Notes: generated by a model not told the origin, from the sequence alone. A stretch of 64,000 nucleotides of DNA from Chromohalobacter sp. 296-RDG (GCF_029889885.1 NZ_JARANY010000003.1:62001-126000); one strand, 5' to 3'; positions 46,608 to 56,915 are shown, counted from the stretch's first letter. Numbers and translations are program-made.

Positions 46608-47153
46608 TCATGACGCCGACACTTCTCCCCAGCGCGGCTTGCCATCGCGCATCAGGACACGCTCACCCTCGGGTCTTTCGTCGAGTCTGGCCTCATGTAC
46701 CTGGCCATTTGTCCGGTACTGAACCTTGAAGCCCATGGTTTCTTTTTGCGTGTCGGTCACGGTCTCGCATCGCTGCTGCGTGCTCGTATAGGTGTCGCCA
46801 CTCTGCAAGCGCTCCTGCACCTTGTTTCCGGCATAGCCACCGCCAAGTGCACCGGCCACGGTTGCCAACGTCTTGCCGCTTCCACCACCGACTTGATTGC
46901 CGACCACGCCGCCCACCAGGCCGCCGATAGCCGACCCCGCCAACTGGTTCTCATCCTGAACGGACCGGCGCTTGGTGACGGTCACATCGCGGCAGACCTC
47001 ACGTGGCACTTGCCGTGTTTCGACGATAGGTTCGACATTGACGATATCGGCGTACTCGGGACCATTGTCACTGCCTTGGTAAGCCCCGATCGCTACGCCC
47101 CCCGCAATGCCCATTACCGCAATTACACCGCCAATGATGATGGGCTTATTCAT
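46608..47153 (-). CDS. Glycine-zipper envelope protein
   Basis: A 181-residue protein with one N-terminal membrane segment (about 4-24, Gly-rich) and, at about 70-115, a glycine-zipper 2TM domain (LAGSAIGGLVGGVVGNQVGG, AGALGGGYAGNKV) of the type found in SlyB and the Rickettsia 17-kDa antigen. Two paired cysteines (EVCRDV, QRCETV) flank the zipper. It is probably anchored in the envelope; function unknown. ATG 47153 has AGGAGG at good spacing. The 246 bases upstream (47154-47399) show nothing clear. Confidence 0.85.
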   Translation of the reverse strand: MNKPIIIGGVIAVMGIAGGVAIGAYQGSDNGPEYADIVNVEPIVETRQVPREVCRDVTVTKRRSVQDENQLAGSAIGGLVGGVVGNQVGGGSGKTLATVAGALGGGYAGNKVQERLQSGDTYTSTQQRCETVTDTQKETMGFKVQYRTNGQVHEARLDERPEGERVLMRDGKPRWGEVSAS

Positions 47154-47399
47154 TTCTCGCCTCCTTGTTTGCACGCGACGCTCGAGACACCCCGCCGACC
47201 TCCTGTCAGTGGCTTGGTGCATCGAACCATGGCTATCGCGCCTACTCGGTAAGCGATGTGTGACTGAGACGGAGTGAATGTTACACGAAGTACAGGATGG
47301 ATGGGAGCGCAGCGAGCATTGACGAACAGCATTTCCACATTACCTGCGCATTTACTCCTACTCGTTGCCATTCGCCGACAGCAGACGCATTGCCAGGAC

Positions 47400-48188
47400 T
47401 CAAGCTGGAGATGACGACGACTGCACCGAGGCTCCGCAAACGGGACACGCCGGATCGCGCCCCACTTTGAAGCGTCGCCACTCTCCGCTCAGGCCATCGA
47501 AGGTGGCCAGGCCGCGATGCGGCTTGCCGACGTCGGCGAGAAGCTTGAGCGCCTCGAGCGCCTGAAAGGTACCGATGATCCCTACCAGAGGGGCGATCAC
47601 GCCGTTTTCGGCGCAGCGCAGTGCATCGTCGTCGCCGTCCTCGCCGTAAAGGCAGGCGTAACAGGGCGAGGCCGCGTCACGCGCATCGAAGACCGCCAAC
47701 TGCCCCGAGAAGAGAATCGCCGCTCCCGAGACCAGCGGCGTCTGCGCCGCGACGCAAGCACGATTGATGGCATAGCGACTGGAAAAACGATCCGTGCAGT
47801 CAAGCACGACATCTGCCGCCGCTACCGCACGCGCGAGCGCTTCCCCCTCGAGCCGCGAGGCGATGACCTCTATCTCGCAACCGGTGTTAAGGCGTCGTGC
47901 CGCCTGCGCCGCCGATTCCGCCTTGGCATGTCCTACGTCGCTCTCGCCATGCGCGATCTGACGCTGCAGATTGGAAAGCTCAACGACATCGTCATCGGCG
48001 ATCGACAACCGGCCCACCCCCGCAGCGGCCAGATACAGCGCCACCGGCGAGCCCAACCCACCGGCACCGACGACCAGCGCATGGCCGTCCAACAAGCGCT
48101 GCTGGCCGTTCACATCGAGCTGTTCAAGCATGATCTGGCGGCTATAGCGCAGCAGTGCGGTATCGTCCATTTCCTTCATTTGCGTCAT
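47400..48188 (-). CDS. moeB: MoeB/ThiF-type adenylyltransferase
   Basis: E1-like enzyme that adenylates the C-terminal glycine of a sulfur-carrier protein, most likely MoaD of molybdopterin synthesis. The product has 262 residues. ATP loop GAGGLGSPVALYLAAAGVG, conserved RQI, and two zinc cysteine pairs (CYAC and CPVC). Without the carrier nearby, ThiF cannot be excluded; the position behind prmC, where Pseudomonas has moeB, favours MoeB. ATG 48188 with GGGAGG is chosen. It follows lrp by 38 bases. Confidence 0.88.
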   Translation of the reverse strand: MTQMKEMDDTALLRYSRQIMLEQLDVNGQQRLLDGHALVVGAGGLGSPVALYLAAAGVGRLSIADDDVVELSNLQRQIAHGESDVGHAKAESAAQAARRLNTGCEIEVIASRLEGEALARAVAAADVVLDCTDRFSSRYAINRACVAAQTPLVSGAAILFSGQLAVFDARDAASPCYACLYGEDGDDDALRCAENGVIAPLVGIIGTFQALEALKLLADVGKPHRGLATFDGLSGEWRRFKVGRDPACPVCGASVQSSSSPA

Positions 48189-48226
48189 CGCCTCCCGAGT
48201 AGAGAGTGCCTCCCGGCCTGCGTCGG

Positions 48227-48724
48227 TCAGGTGTCGAGCTGCTCGGTATCAGGCACATGCAACGAGACATCTTCCTTGACCTCTTCCATGACCACGTAGC
48301 TCTTGGATTCCTTGACGCCAGGTAACGTCAGCACGACATCGCCGAGCAACTGACGATAGGCCGACATCTCCGGAATCCGGCACTTGAGGATGTAATCGAA
48401 CTGCCCGGAGACCAGATGACATTCCTGAATCTGCGGCAGCTCGGCCACGGCCCGGCGAAATTCGTCGAATACCGCCGGCGATTGCGTCTCCAGGCTGATC
48501 TCGACGAACACCAGCAAGTTGGCCTTGAGCGCCTTGGGGTCGAGCAGCGCCTTGTAACCCCGAATGATACCGGCCTTCTCCAGGCGTTTGACGCGCTCCA
48601 GACACGGCGTGGTGGACAAACCGACCTGGGACGCCAGATCGACATAGGAAATGCGCGCGTTGTCCTGCAGGCAGCGCAGAATATTGAGATCGATACGATC
48701 CAGCGAACGGGTCTTGGCTTTCAT
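48227..48724 (-). CDS. lrp: Leucine-responsive regulator Lrp
   Basis: Lrp/AsnC-family DNA-binding protein. From ATG 48724 it has 165 residues, one more than E. coli Lrp. The helix-turn-helix (about 10-65: LDRIDLNILRCLQDN, STTPCLERVKRLE) and RAM domain (about 70-155, VFVEISLE, CHLVSGQFDY, YVVMEEVKE) closely follow true Lrp rather than a distant paralogue. A TTG at 48745 is in frame but unlikely. It lies between prmC and moeB, where related genomes have no regulator as far as I recall, with 152 bases upstream for its own promoter. Confidence 0.92.
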   Translation of the reverse strand: MKAKTRSLDRIDLNILRCLQDNARISYVDLASQVGLSTTPCLERVKRLEKAGIIRGYKALLDPKALKANLLVFVEISLETQSPAVFDEFRRAVAELPQIQECHLVSGQFDYILKCRIPEMSAYRQLLGDVVLTLPGVKESKSYVVMEEVKEDVSLHVPDTEQLDT

Positions 48725-48876
48725 TATATTGTTGTTCCGAGACAATGAATGACAAAAGAAATCGTAATCAGGCCCTATTGGGAGTAAGGCTTACCCAGGG
48801 GCCATCGATGCGAGACGTATTACTACCATAACCACCGCCCGCGCCTCCAGGCATCCAGCGGTGTTGTTTACTGCAG

Positions 48877-49734
48877 TCAATGTTGGCCATCCTGAACCGC
48901 TGGCGCACGCGCTAGCGTCAGGCGTTCACGTGCACCGAGATCGGCCTCGCTGACGACGTCCTCATAGCCAGCCCGCGCAAGTGCCTCACGAACTCGAGAG
49001 GCCTGCTCCCAGCCATGCTCCAGCGCCAGCCAGCCTCCCGCCACGAGATGCGTGCGCGCAGCCATCGCCAGATAGCGCAAATCGGCCAGCCCATCATCGC
49101 TCGCCACCAGCGCCGAACGCGGCTCGAAGCGTACATCGCCCTGCGCGAGATGCGGGTCATCCTCGGCGAGATAGGGCGGATTGGCAGCAATCACGTCGAA
49201 GGTCGCACCCTCCAGTGCAGCAAACCAGTCGCTGACGAGGAAGGTGGTATTGGCGATCCCCAGACGCCGGGCATTGTCCTGGGCCCCGGCCACGGCCGCC
49301 TCTTCCCGGTCGACGCCGGTGACGTGCCATGCCGGCCGCTCGGCGGCGAGCGCCAGAGCAATGGCCCCCGTTCCCGTGCCCAAATCGAGCGCTCTTCCGG
49401 GTCCATGCGGCATCTTCGCCAATAATGTCTCGACCAGGCACTCGGTATCGGGCCGTGGGATAAGGGTCGATTCATCGACACGCAGACGTAGCCCCCAGAA
49501 CTCGCGTTCGCCGATGAGGTACGCCACGGGATGGCCCAGCGCCCGCGCCGCCACCAACGCCTCGAAACGTGCCCGGGGCACGCCGGTGAGTTCGCGGTCG
49601 CCCCAAGTATATAGCCAGGCGCGCGCCACCGAGGCCGCGTGCATCATGAGCACCTCCGCATCCAGACGCGGCGAGATACTGCCCACCGCCTGCAGCCGCC
49701 GCGCTGCACGCACCAGCAAGGTATCGTAGGTCAT
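48877..49734 (-). CDS. prmC: Release factor glutamine methyltransferase
   Basis: Methylates the Gln of the GGQ motif in release factors 1 and 2. The product has 285 residues: a helical N-terminal domain, then a SAM-binding fold with DLGTGTGAIALALA and the catalytic ANPPYLAEDDPH. Start ATG 49734 shares one base with the prfA stop (TGATG), so enzyme and substrate are translated together. Confidence 0.96.
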   Translation of the reverse strand: MTYDTLLVRAARRLQAVGSISPRLDAEVLMMHAASVARAWLYTWGDRELTGVPRARFEALVAARALGHPVAYLIGEREFWGLRLRVDESTLIPRPDTECLVETLLAKMPHGPGRALDLGTGTGAIALALAAERPAWHVTGVDREEAAVAGAQDNARRLGIANTTFLVSDWFAALEGATFDVIAANPPYLAEDDPHLAQGDVRFEPRSALVASDDGLADLRYLAMAARTHLVAGGWLALEHGWEQASRVREALARAGYEDVVSEADLGARERLTLARAPAVQDGQH

Positions 49735-50819
49735 CAGGCCGTCTGCAGCGCCGAGAGCTGCTCGGCCTGGTACTCATGAATCAGGGGATTGATCACTTCA
49801 TCGAGCTCGCCCGCTATCACGTCACCCAGTTTGTAGAGGGTCAAATTGATACGGTGATCGGTGATCCGCCCTTGGGGAAAATTGTAGGTCCGGATACGCT
49901 CGCTACGATCGCCCGAGCCGATCAGCGACCGGCGCGTGTCGGCCTGCTCCTGGCGCTGTGCGTCCACGGCGGACTGCTTGAGACGCGCCGCCAGCAGCGA
50001 CATCGCCTTGGCGCGATTCTTGTGCTGGCTACGTTCCTCCTGGCACTCCACCACCACACCGGTCGGCAAGTGTGTGATGCGAATCGCCGAGTCCGTGGTA
50101 TTGACGTGCTGCCCGCCGGCGCCACTGGAGCGGAACGTATCCACACGCAGATCGTTGCTGTTGATCTCCACATCGCCGACGGCGGACGCCTCGGGCATGA
50201 CTGCCAAGGTACACGCCGAGGTATGGATACGTCCCTGGGATTCTGTGGCCGGTACCCGCTGCACGCGATGCGCACCAGACTCGAACTTGAGCCGCGCATA
50301 GACGTTATCGCCACGCACCCGGGCAATCATTTCCTTGTAGCCACCTTGCTCGCCATGACTGACGTTGATCACTTCAATTTGCCAGCCCTGGTGTTCGGCG
50401 TAACGCGAATACATGCGGAATAAATCGCCGGCGAATAGCGCCGCCTCGTCGCCGCCTGTCCCGGCGCGGATTTCGAGAAACACGTTGCTGCCGTCATCGG
50501 GGTCCTTGGGCACCAGGAGCTGCTTGACGTCCGCCTCCAGCTCTTCAAGTCGCGCCTGTGCCAGACGCGACTCCTCTTCCGCCAGTTCGCGCATCTCGGG
50601 ATCGCTATCCTCGCGCATCTGCTCGGCCGCTTCGATATCGCCTTCGGTGCGCCGGTAAACTCGCCACATCTCGATCAAAGGCTCGAGTTCGGCATATTCG
50701 CGCGAGTAATCGCGAAAGCGCGACTGATCGGCGATCACGTCGGGCTCGGCCAGCAAGGCGGCGAGTTCTTCGAAGCGTTCCTGGAAACCATCGAGACGTG
50801 TGCGCAGAGTCGCTTTCAT
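49734..50819 (-). CDS. prfA: Peptide chain release factor 1
   Basis: Ends translation at UAA and UAG. The product has 361 residues. The peptidyl-tRNA hydrolysis motif [18 protein letters not shown] is intact. The stop-codon reading loop lies in [13 protein letters not shown], which bears the PAT tripeptide (PxT class of RF1). The start overlaps the hemA stop (ATGA). Confidence 0.97.
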   Translation of the reverse strand: MKATLRTRLDGFQERFEELAALLAEPDVIADQSRFRDYSREYAELEPLIEMWRVYRRTEGDIEAAEQMREDSDPEMRELAEEESRLAQARLEELEADVKQLLVPKDPDDGSNVFLEIRAGTGGDEAALFAGDLFRMYSRYAEHQGWQIEVINVSHGEQGGYKEMIARVRGDNVYARLKFESGAHRVQRVPATESQGRIHTSACTLAVMPEASAVGDVEINSNDLRVDTFRSSGAGGQHVNTTDSAIRITHLPTGVVVECQEERSQHKNRAKAMSLLAARLKQSAVDAQRQEQADTRRSLIGSGDRSERIRTYNFPQGRITDHRINLTLYKLGDVIAGELDEVINPLIHEYQAEQLSALQTA

Positions 50820-52090
50820 GCGGGGTCCTGTGTCGAGGCGGCCGGGTCGATCAGCAACGTATCGGCCGCCTGGAGGATATCGTGCCGCTCTTCGCCCGAT
50901 GCTTCGCGTAAGCGTAGCGTCGGGCCGTGCAGCAATTTATTGGTCAGTTGACGCGACAGCCGCTGCAGGACTTTTTCGGGATCCTCACCGCGAGCGAGTT
51001 GCGCGAGGGCTTGGCGCTCGGCTTCTTCACGCAGTGCCTCACCCTGCTCACGATAGCGGCGAATCAAATCACCGGCGCCACGCTCGCGGCGCTCACGCTG
51101 CCAATGCTGGATGCCGTGCTCGATCAGAGACTCGGCCTGGGCTGCAGCAACGGCACGCTGTTTGCGGTTTTCCTCGATCACTTCCTGCAGATCATCGACG
51201 CTGTACAGGAAGACATCATCCAGCTCGCCGACCTGGGACTCGACATCACGAGGCACAGCGATATCGACCATGAACATGGGACGATGGCGACGCTTCTTCA
51301 GGGCGCTCTCGACCATGCCCTTACCGAGAATGGGTAACGGGCTCGCCGTGGAAGAGATGACGATATCGGCTTGCGCCAACGCCTGGGGGATCTCACCCAA
51401 TGAAATCGCTTCAGCATCGAAAGCATTGGCCAAGGTCTCGGCGCGCTCACGGGTACGGTTGGCGACGGTCAGCCCGCGAATACCCGCTTCGCGCAGATGC
51501 CGCGCAACCAGCTCGACGGTTTCGCCCGCGCCGATCAACAGCGCGCGGGCGCGCCCGAAATCGTCGAAGATATGGCTGGCGAGATTAACGGCAGCATAGG
51601 CCACCGAGACCGGATTCTCACCGATACCGGTTTCGCTGCGCACCTGCTTGGTCACGGAAAAGGTATGCTGGAAAAGCCGTTCCAGCTCTCCCCCCAGGCA
51701 AGCGTTATCCCGCGCGAGCTGATAAGCCTCCTTGAGCTGGCCCAGGATTTGCGGCTCACCCAGTACCATGGAGTCGAGCCCTGCCGCCACGCGCATCAAA
51801 TGACGAGCGGCCTCGCCATCCAGATAGCGGTAGGCGCTTTGCATCAGGGTCTCGGGCGGCAGCCCATGGAAGCGCCCCAACCAGTCAAGCACCGAACGCT
51901 CTCCCTGGGCGTCGGTCACACAGTAGAGTTCGGTACGGTTACAGGTCGACAGCATCGCCGCTTCGTTGACGCCGGGCAGCGACTTGAGTTCGGCCAACGC
52001 ACCCGCCAGCTCGGCCGGCGTAAAGGCGACCTGCTCGCGAACCTCGATGGTCGCTGTCTTGTGGTTTATCCCCAGGGCGAGAAGCGTCAT
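50816..52090 (-). CDS. hemA: Glutamyl-tRNA reductase
   Basis: First committed step of haem synthesis by the C5 path: reduces glutamyl-tRNA to glutamate semialdehyde with NADPH. From ATG 52090 it has 424 residues; the catalytic Cys50 lies in [12 protein letters not shown]. The NADPH site is [16 protein letters not shown]. The frame extends 58 codons upstream without homology. The ribosome site is weak. It is the first gene of hemA-prfA-prmC and is divergent from the TPR lipoprotein gene. Confidence 0.95.
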   Translation of the reverse strand: MTLLALGINHKTATIEVREQVAFTPAELAGALAELKSLPGVNEAAMLSTCNRTELYCVTDAQGERSVLDWLGRFHGLPPETLMQSAYRYLDGEAARHLMRVAAGLDSMVLGEPQILGQLKEAYQLARDNACLGGELERLFQHTFSVTKQVRSETGIGENPVSVAYAAVNLASHIFDDFGRARALLIGAGETVELVARHLREAGIRGLTVANRTRERAETLANAFDAEAISLGEIPQALAQADIVISSTASPLPILGKGMVESALKKRRHRPMFMVDIAVPRDVESQVGELDDVFLYSVDDLQEVIEENRKQRAVAAAQAESLIEHGIQHWQRERRERGAGDLIRRYREQGEALREEAERQALAQLARGEDPEKVLQRLSRQLTNKLLHGPTLRLREASGEERHDILQAADTLLIDPAASTQDPA

Positions 52091-52347
52091 GAAATCATGG
52101 TCATCACATCGGTCTATCGGCAGCGTCCGGCCTTTGCTTTCGGGCGCGGCGGACAATGTGGGGGCGACGCAGCCGGAATACCAGCCCCGCCCAACGCGCT
52201 GCAGGATCGATATCCTAGCATATGACTGAGACATTTGGGCATGGGGCGGCAAGTTGCCGCGCAACGCGAGGTTTCACGTGCCTGACGCTTTGCCCGGCCT
52301 GATCGAGCCGGTATGCTGATGCTTTCAAACGCACATTCGAGGATGGC

Positions 52348-54126
52348 ATGCGCATTCGCTTGACCCTGGCTTCCGTCCTGGCATTGCTGCTGACGGGCTG
52401 CCAAAACGCTCCGACAACGCCCAACGCCATCCCGCTCGATGACCCCATGGAAAACGCGCCACCGGTGACCCACGGCTTCGATGCCGATGGCCTGTCATCG
52501 TTGCTGCTTGCCGAACTCGCGGGGCAGCGCGGCGATTACCGGCGCGCCGCCGAGGGCTATCTGGATGTCAACGAACGCTACGCATCGCCGGCCCTGGCAG
52601 AACGCGCCACCCTCGCGGCGCGCTACGCCGACGACAGTGCCCTGCTCGAACGTACCGCACTGCGCTGGCAACAGCTCGATGACGACGCCACCACACCGCG
52701 CCATGTCCTCGCCAGTCTCGCGGTACAACGTGGCGATTGGGAAACCGCCCTGGCCCAACGCCTGCGCATTGCCGACCAGGAGCCCGAGGCGGACCTTGCC
52801 GCGCTGGCCGAACTCGCCATCGAGCAAGATGCTGACATCCCCCCGCTACTGACACCTTTGCATGACTTCGTCGAACGCCACCCCGACCACCTCGATGCTC
52901 AGCTAGCCACCGCCCAACTCGAGGCGGCGAACGGCGACACCGAAACCGCCGACTCGCGACTCGCACGCCTGGCCGACAGGGCAGAGGCGCCCGCCGCGGT
53001 ATGGCTGACGCGCAGCATGATTGCCCTGCATAGTGGCGCTCTGGACGATGCTAGGCGCCATGCCCGACAAGGGCTCGAGCGCTTTCCCGACGACAGCCGC
53101 CTGCGCCTGACCCAAGCGCAAGTGCGCCTCGCCGATGGCGATATCGACGCCGCCGACGAGGATGTCGAACGCTTGCTCGCTCGCCATGACGACACCGCGT
53201 CGCTACGCTTGGAGCTCGCCCAGCTGTATCTTGATGCCGCGCATCCCGATGGCGCCAGGCGCATCCTTCTTCCCCTTCTCGACCGGGGAAATACGCCTAC
53301 GGCCGCTTATCTGATGCTGGGCAGCATCGCCGAGCAAGCCGGCGAAATCGACAATGCCCTGCTTTACTATCGTCAGGTACCCAACGGCGATGGCTTCATC
53401 GAGGCGCGTGCGCAGGCCGCCAAAATGTTGGTCAGTGCAGACCGGGCGCAGGACGCCAGCGCGTTTTTACGCATCGAACGGCTTCGTCATCCCGATCAAC
53501 GCGTCGCCCTGCTGCGCCTTGAGCTCGACTTGCTCGACGCCCAAGGCCAACGCGCACGCGCCGACGAACTGCTCGATGAAGCCATCGCCAAGACGCCCGA
53601 GGCCACCGAGCTACGCTTCCAGCATGCCATGCGCGCTTATCATCAGGACGATCTTGACACCATGGAAGCCGACCTGCGCACGATCATCGAACGCGAGCCC
53701 GACAACGCCAAAGCACTCAATGCCCTCGGCTATACACTGAGCAACGACATGGGCCGCCATCAGGAGGCCTTGCCGCTGATCGAAAAGGCTCATCGCCTCG
53801 AGTCCGACAGTCCCGCCATCCTCGACAGTCTCGGCTGGGTCTACTTTCACCTCGACCGCGCGCAAGAAGCGCTCCCTTATTTACGTGAGGCCTATCGCGG
53901 TCAGCCCGATCAGGAAGTGGCCGCCCACCTCGCCGAGGTACTCGCCGCCACCGGACGCGACGACCGGGCGCGCGCACTAGTAGAAGAAGCATTAAAGCGC
54001 TTTTCACCGCACCCGCTCATCGATGACTTACTGCGTCGACACCCCGAACTCGCCCCGACCAACGAGGATGATGCACGCCGCAACGTCGACCCGGACTCTA
54101 CTCGCGACATGGAAGCCAGCTCATGA
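52348..54126 (+). CDS. TPR-repeat outer-membrane lipoprotein
   Basis: A 592-residue acidic protein with lipobox LTGC (Cys18) and many tetratricopeptide-like helical repeats over its whole length. The clearest lie at about 440-560 (NALGYTLSNDMGRHQEAL, DSLGWVYFHLDRAQEAL). It probably acts as a scaffold at the inner leaflet of the outer membrane. Pseudomonas has a similar gene directly before lolB. Partner unknown. ATG 52348 has GAGG upstream, and the stop overlaps the lolB start. Confidence 0.88.
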   Translation: MRIRLTLASVLALLLTGCQNAPTTPNAIPLDDPMENAPPVTHGFDADGLSSLLLAELAGQRGDYRRAAEGYLDVNERYASPALAERATLAARYADDSALLERTALRWQQLDDDATTPRHVLASLAVQRGDWETALAQRLRIADQEPEADLAALAELAIEQDADIPPLLTPLHDFVERHPDHLDAQLATAQLEAANGDTETADSRLARLADRAEAPAAVWLTRSMIALHSGALDDARRHARQGLERFPDDSRLRLTQAQVRLADGDIDAADEDVERLLARHDDTASLRLELAQLYLDAAHPDGARRILLPLLDRGNTPTAAYLMLGSIAEQAGEIDNALLYYRQVPNGDGFIEARAQAAKMLVSADRAQDASAFLRIERLRHPDQRVALLRLELDLLDAQGQRARADELLDEAIAKTPEATELRFQHAMRAYHQDDLDTMEADLRTIIEREPDNAKALNALGYTLSNDMGRHQEALPLIEKAHRLESDSPAILDSLGWVYFHLDRAQEALPYLREAYRGQPDQEVAAHLAEVLAATGRDDRARALVEEALKRFSPHPLIDDLLRRHPELAPTNEDDARRNVDPDSTRDMEASS

Positions 54127-54761
54127 CCTGTTCTCTCTCATTGCGCCTTCGTCCTAGCTGCGCCCGCACTTGGCTCAGCTTGCTGCTCATCGTCATGCTG
54201 GCGGGTTGTGCCAGCCAAGCCCCGGGGCCCGACCAAGCCCGTGAGCGTGGCGATTGGGACGCTCAAGCCGAGCGCCTGCAGGCACTGGAATCCTGGAGTC
54301 TCGCCGGCAAGGTCGGGCTGCGTACCAATGAAGGGTCCGAAAGCGCCAATATCGACTGGCAGCAGCGCCCCGACACCTACCGCATCCTGATCAGTGGCCC
54401 CTTCGGAGCCGGCCGCACCCTGCTAAAAGGAGGCCCCGGGAAAGTCACATTGACCAACGGCGATGGGCGCTTCGAAGCAGAGACACCGGAAGCCTTGATG
54501 GAACAACAGCTCGGCTGGTCGCTGCCCATTTCCGCGCTCGATTACTGGGTGCGCGGCCTGCCTGCCCCCGACGCCAGCGAACGCCTCGAACACGACGATC
54601 TGGACTTCCCCCAGCGCCTGCAACAACTTGGCTGGACGATCGAGTACCGTGATTGGACGCGTGCCGACGACTTATGGCTGCCACGCCGACTGGTCATGAA
54701 CTATGGTGAGTTGCGCGCCACGCTCGTCGTCAATCAATGGGACGCCGTGTCCGATTCATGA
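54123..54761 (+). CDS. lolB: Outer-membrane lipoprotein receptor LolB
   Basis: Takes lipoproteins from LolA and puts them in the outer membrane; itself a lipoprotein. The product has 212 residues, lipobox LAGC (Cys29). The family blocks LESWSLAGKVGLRT, YRILISGPFGAG and DYWVRGLPAP are clear. It overlaps the TPR gene (ATGA) and ispE (ATGA), so all three are coupled. Confidence 0.95.
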   Translation: MTCSLSLRLRPSCARTWLSLLLIVMLAGCASQAPGPDQARERGDWDAQAERLQALESWSLAGKVGLRTNEGSESANIDWQQRPDTYRILISGPFGAGRTLLKGGPGKVTLTNGDGRFEAETPEALMEQQLGWSLPISALDYWVRGLPAPDASERLEHDDLDFPQRLQQLGWTIEYRDWTRADDLWLPRRLVMNYGELRATLVVNQWDAVSDS

Positions 54762-55642
54762 ATGCACGACTCAGCCTGCCCGCACCCGCCAAACTCAATC
54801 GCATGCTGCACATCGTCGGTCGCCGTGCCGATGGTTATCACGAACTGCAGACGCTGTTCCAGATCCTCGATCATGGCGATACGTTGCACTTCGCGCCACG
54901 CGAGGACGGGACCATCCAACTGCACTCCGCAATGGCCGGCGTCGATCACGAGGCCAACCTCATCGTGCGCGCCGCACGCCTGCTGCAGCATGAAAGCGGC
55001 ACATCGCTGGGCGCGGACATCCATCTGGAAAAACGTCTCCCCCTGGGCGGCGGCTTGGGCGGCGGCAGTTCGAATGCGGCCACCACACTGCTCGCGCTCG
55101 ACCGACTCTGGTCACTCTCGCTGGGACTTTCCCGCCTGACCGGGTTAGGCCTGTCGCTGGGCGCTGATGTGCCGGTCTTCGTACACGGCCGGAGTGCCTG
55201 GGCGGAAGGCATTGGCGAACACCTGACGCCCGTGACGCTCGAAACCCCATGGTTCGTGGTCCTTCACCCAGGAGAAGAGATATCAACGCCTGCCGTGTTC
55301 GACCACCCCGAATTGACACGCAACACCCCGCCCATTAGTATGGCGCGCGCACTGCGAGGGGAAGCCGAACAGGGGCGCATCTGGCGCAATGACTGCGAAG
55401 AAGCGGTTAAACGCTTGTCGCCGAAGGTCGCGCAAGCGCTCGACTGGTTATCGGCTTTCGGCCCAGCCATGCTGACGGGGACAGGTAGCTGTCTATTCTG
55501 TCCCTTGACGAGTGAGCAACAAGCCGATAGGATTTTGCGCCGTGTTGATAGCCATTGGCATGCATTCAAGGCACGCGGCTGCAACACCTCCCCCCTCCAC
55601 GACGCTCTTGACATTCACGATGGAATGTCGCTCATGAGCTAA
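54758..55642 (+). CDS. ispE: 4-diphosphocytidyl-2-C-methyl-D-erythritol kinase
   Basis: GHMP kinase of the non-mevalonate isoprenoid path. The product has 294 residues from ATG 54758. Motifs: LPAPAKLNRMLHI (active-site Lys and Asn), the ATP loop PLGGGLGGGSSNAA and, near the end, MLTGTGSCLF. Coupled to lolB. The 76 bases to the next gene, a tRNA, show no clear promoter. Confidence 0.96.
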   Translation: MNARLSLPAPAKLNRMLHIVGRRADGYHELQTLFQILDHGDTLHFAPREDGTIQLHSAMAGVDHEANLIVRAARLLQHESGTSLGADIHLEKRLPLGGGLGGGSSNAATTLLALDRLWSLSLGLSRLTGLGLSLGADVPVFVHGRSAWAEGIGEHLTPVTLETPWFVVLHPGEEISTPAVFDHPELTRNTPPISMARALRGEAEQGRIWRNDCEEAVKRLSPKVAQALDWLSAFGPAMLTGTGSCLFCPLTSEQQADRILRRVDSHWHAFKARGCNTSPLHDALDIHDGMSLMS

Positions 55643-55718
55643 TACGGGGACGCCTGATAGTCGGCATCGTGTTCCATGTGGGCAATACGACACACGAAAC
55701 GACGAGTCGATGTGTTGC

Positions 55719-55793
55719 TGGGGTATAGCCAAGTGGTAAGGCACCGGTTTCTGGTACCGACATTCCCAGGTTCGAATCCTGGTACCCCAGCCA
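55719..55793 (+). tRNA. tRNA-Gln (anticodon CUG)
   Basis: A 75-base cloverleaf with encoded CCA. The acceptor stem is TGGGGTA/TACCCCA, the T loop TTCGAAT and the anticodon loop TTCTGGT, so the anticodon is CUG, reading CAG. Stem position 27-43 is a C-A mismatch (CCGGT against ACCGA). It lies between ispE and prs, a place where Pseudomonas also has tRNA-Gln. Confidence 0.95.
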
Positions 55794-55856
55794 ATTTCTC
55801 AGAGCGCCCGACGAATCCCACTCCGAGATCCCTAAAGACTCCAAAGGTGGCTGCGC

Positions 55857-56798
55857 GTGTCTAAATTGATGGTGTTCGCGGGAAATGCCAATCCCGAACT
55901 CGCCCGCAAGGTGGCCGAGAGCCTCGACAACCGGCTGGGCCATGCAACCGTCGGTCAATTCAGCGATGGTGAAATCGCGGTCGAGATCAATGAAAACGTT
56001 CGCGGCAAGGACGTCTTCGTGTTGCAGTCCACCTGCGCACCGACCAACGACAACCTGATGGAGTTGATTCTCATGGTGGATGCACTGCGCCGTGCTTCCG
56101 CTACGCGAATCACCGCCGTCGTGCCGTATTTCGGATATGCCCGCCAGGACCGCCGAGTGCGCTCCGCACGCGTGCCGATCTCGGCCAAGCTGGTCGCCGA
56201 CATGATGGTCAAGGCCGGGGTCGACCGCGTCATGACCATGGATCTGCATGCCGATCAGATTCAGGGCTTTTTCGACGTTCCCGTCGATAACGTCTATGGC
56301 TCGCCGATCCTGCTCGATGACATCGAACGCCAGAACTACGACGATCTCGTCGTGGTCTCCCCCGACGTCGGCGGCGTCGTACGTGCCCGCGCCATCGCCA
56401 AGCAGCTCAACGCTGACCTGGCGATCATCGACAAGCGGCGACCCCAGTCGAACCAGGCCCAGGTCATGCATATCATCGGCGAGATTCAGGATCGTACCTG
56501 TGTGGTAGTCGATGACATGGTCGATACCGCCGGCACCTTGTGCAAGGCGGCCGAAGCACTCAAGGGCCACGGCGCCCGGCGTGTCGTCGCCTACGCGACG
56601 CACCCCATCCTGTCCGGACCGGCCGTCGACAATATCGTCGGCTCGGTACTTGACGAACTCGTCGTGGCCGATACCATTCCGCTTTCCGAGACGGCCTCCC
56701 GCAGTGGCAGGATCCGCCAACTCTCGGTCGCCGGTCTGATCGCGGAAGCCATTCGCCGCGTCAGTAACGAAGAATCCGTCAGTGCCATGTTCCACTAA
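55857..56798 (+). CDS. prs: Ribose-phosphate pyrophosphokinase
   Basis: Makes PRPP from ribose-5-phosphate and ATP for nucleotides, His and Trp. The product has 313 residues from GTG 55857, with AGGTGG 6 bases upstream. Class I motifs: [26 protein letters not shown] and the PRPP loop [13 protein letters not shown]. It follows the tRNA by 63 bases and may share its transcript. Confidence 0.96.
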   Translation: MSKLMVFAGNANPELARKVAESLDNRLGHATVGQFSDGEIAVEINENVRGKDVFVLQSTCAPTNDNLMELILMVDALRRASATRITAVVPYFGYARQDRRVRSARVPISAKLVADMMVKAGVDRVMTMDLHADQIQGFFDVPVDNVYGSPILLDDIERQNYDDLVVVSPDVGGVVRARAIAKQLNADLAIIDKRRPQSNQAQVMHIIGEIQDRTCVVVDDMVDTAGTLCKAAEALKGHGARRVVAYATHPILSGPAVDNIVGSVLDELVVADTIPLSETASRSGRIRQLSVAGLIAEAIRRVSNEESVSAMFH

Positions 56799-56855
56799 GG
56801 CAACGAGCCACAAGGAACGTACACGGATACGCGGGCCGCGAGGCCCTCACGGAAT

Positions 56856-56883
56856 CGGCATCGCCTGGTCGCGGGCGGTGCCG
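56856..56883 (+). other. Hairpin in the prs-rplY gap
   Basis: CGGCATCGCC/GGCGGTGCCG forms a 10-position stem with one G-U pair and an 8-base loop, followed by CTTTCCTT. It lies 32 bases before the rplY start. It may be a terminator or an L25 autoregulatory leader; the sequence alone does not decide. Confidence 0.5.
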
Positions 56884-56915
56884 CTTTCCTTACATAACCT
56901 ATGAGGTGACAATCA

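Noticed and set aside
48719-48727. Perfect TATAAT next to the lrp start codon
   Set aside because: It overlaps the ATG itself, so it cannot be the promoter of a transcript that contains the start codon.
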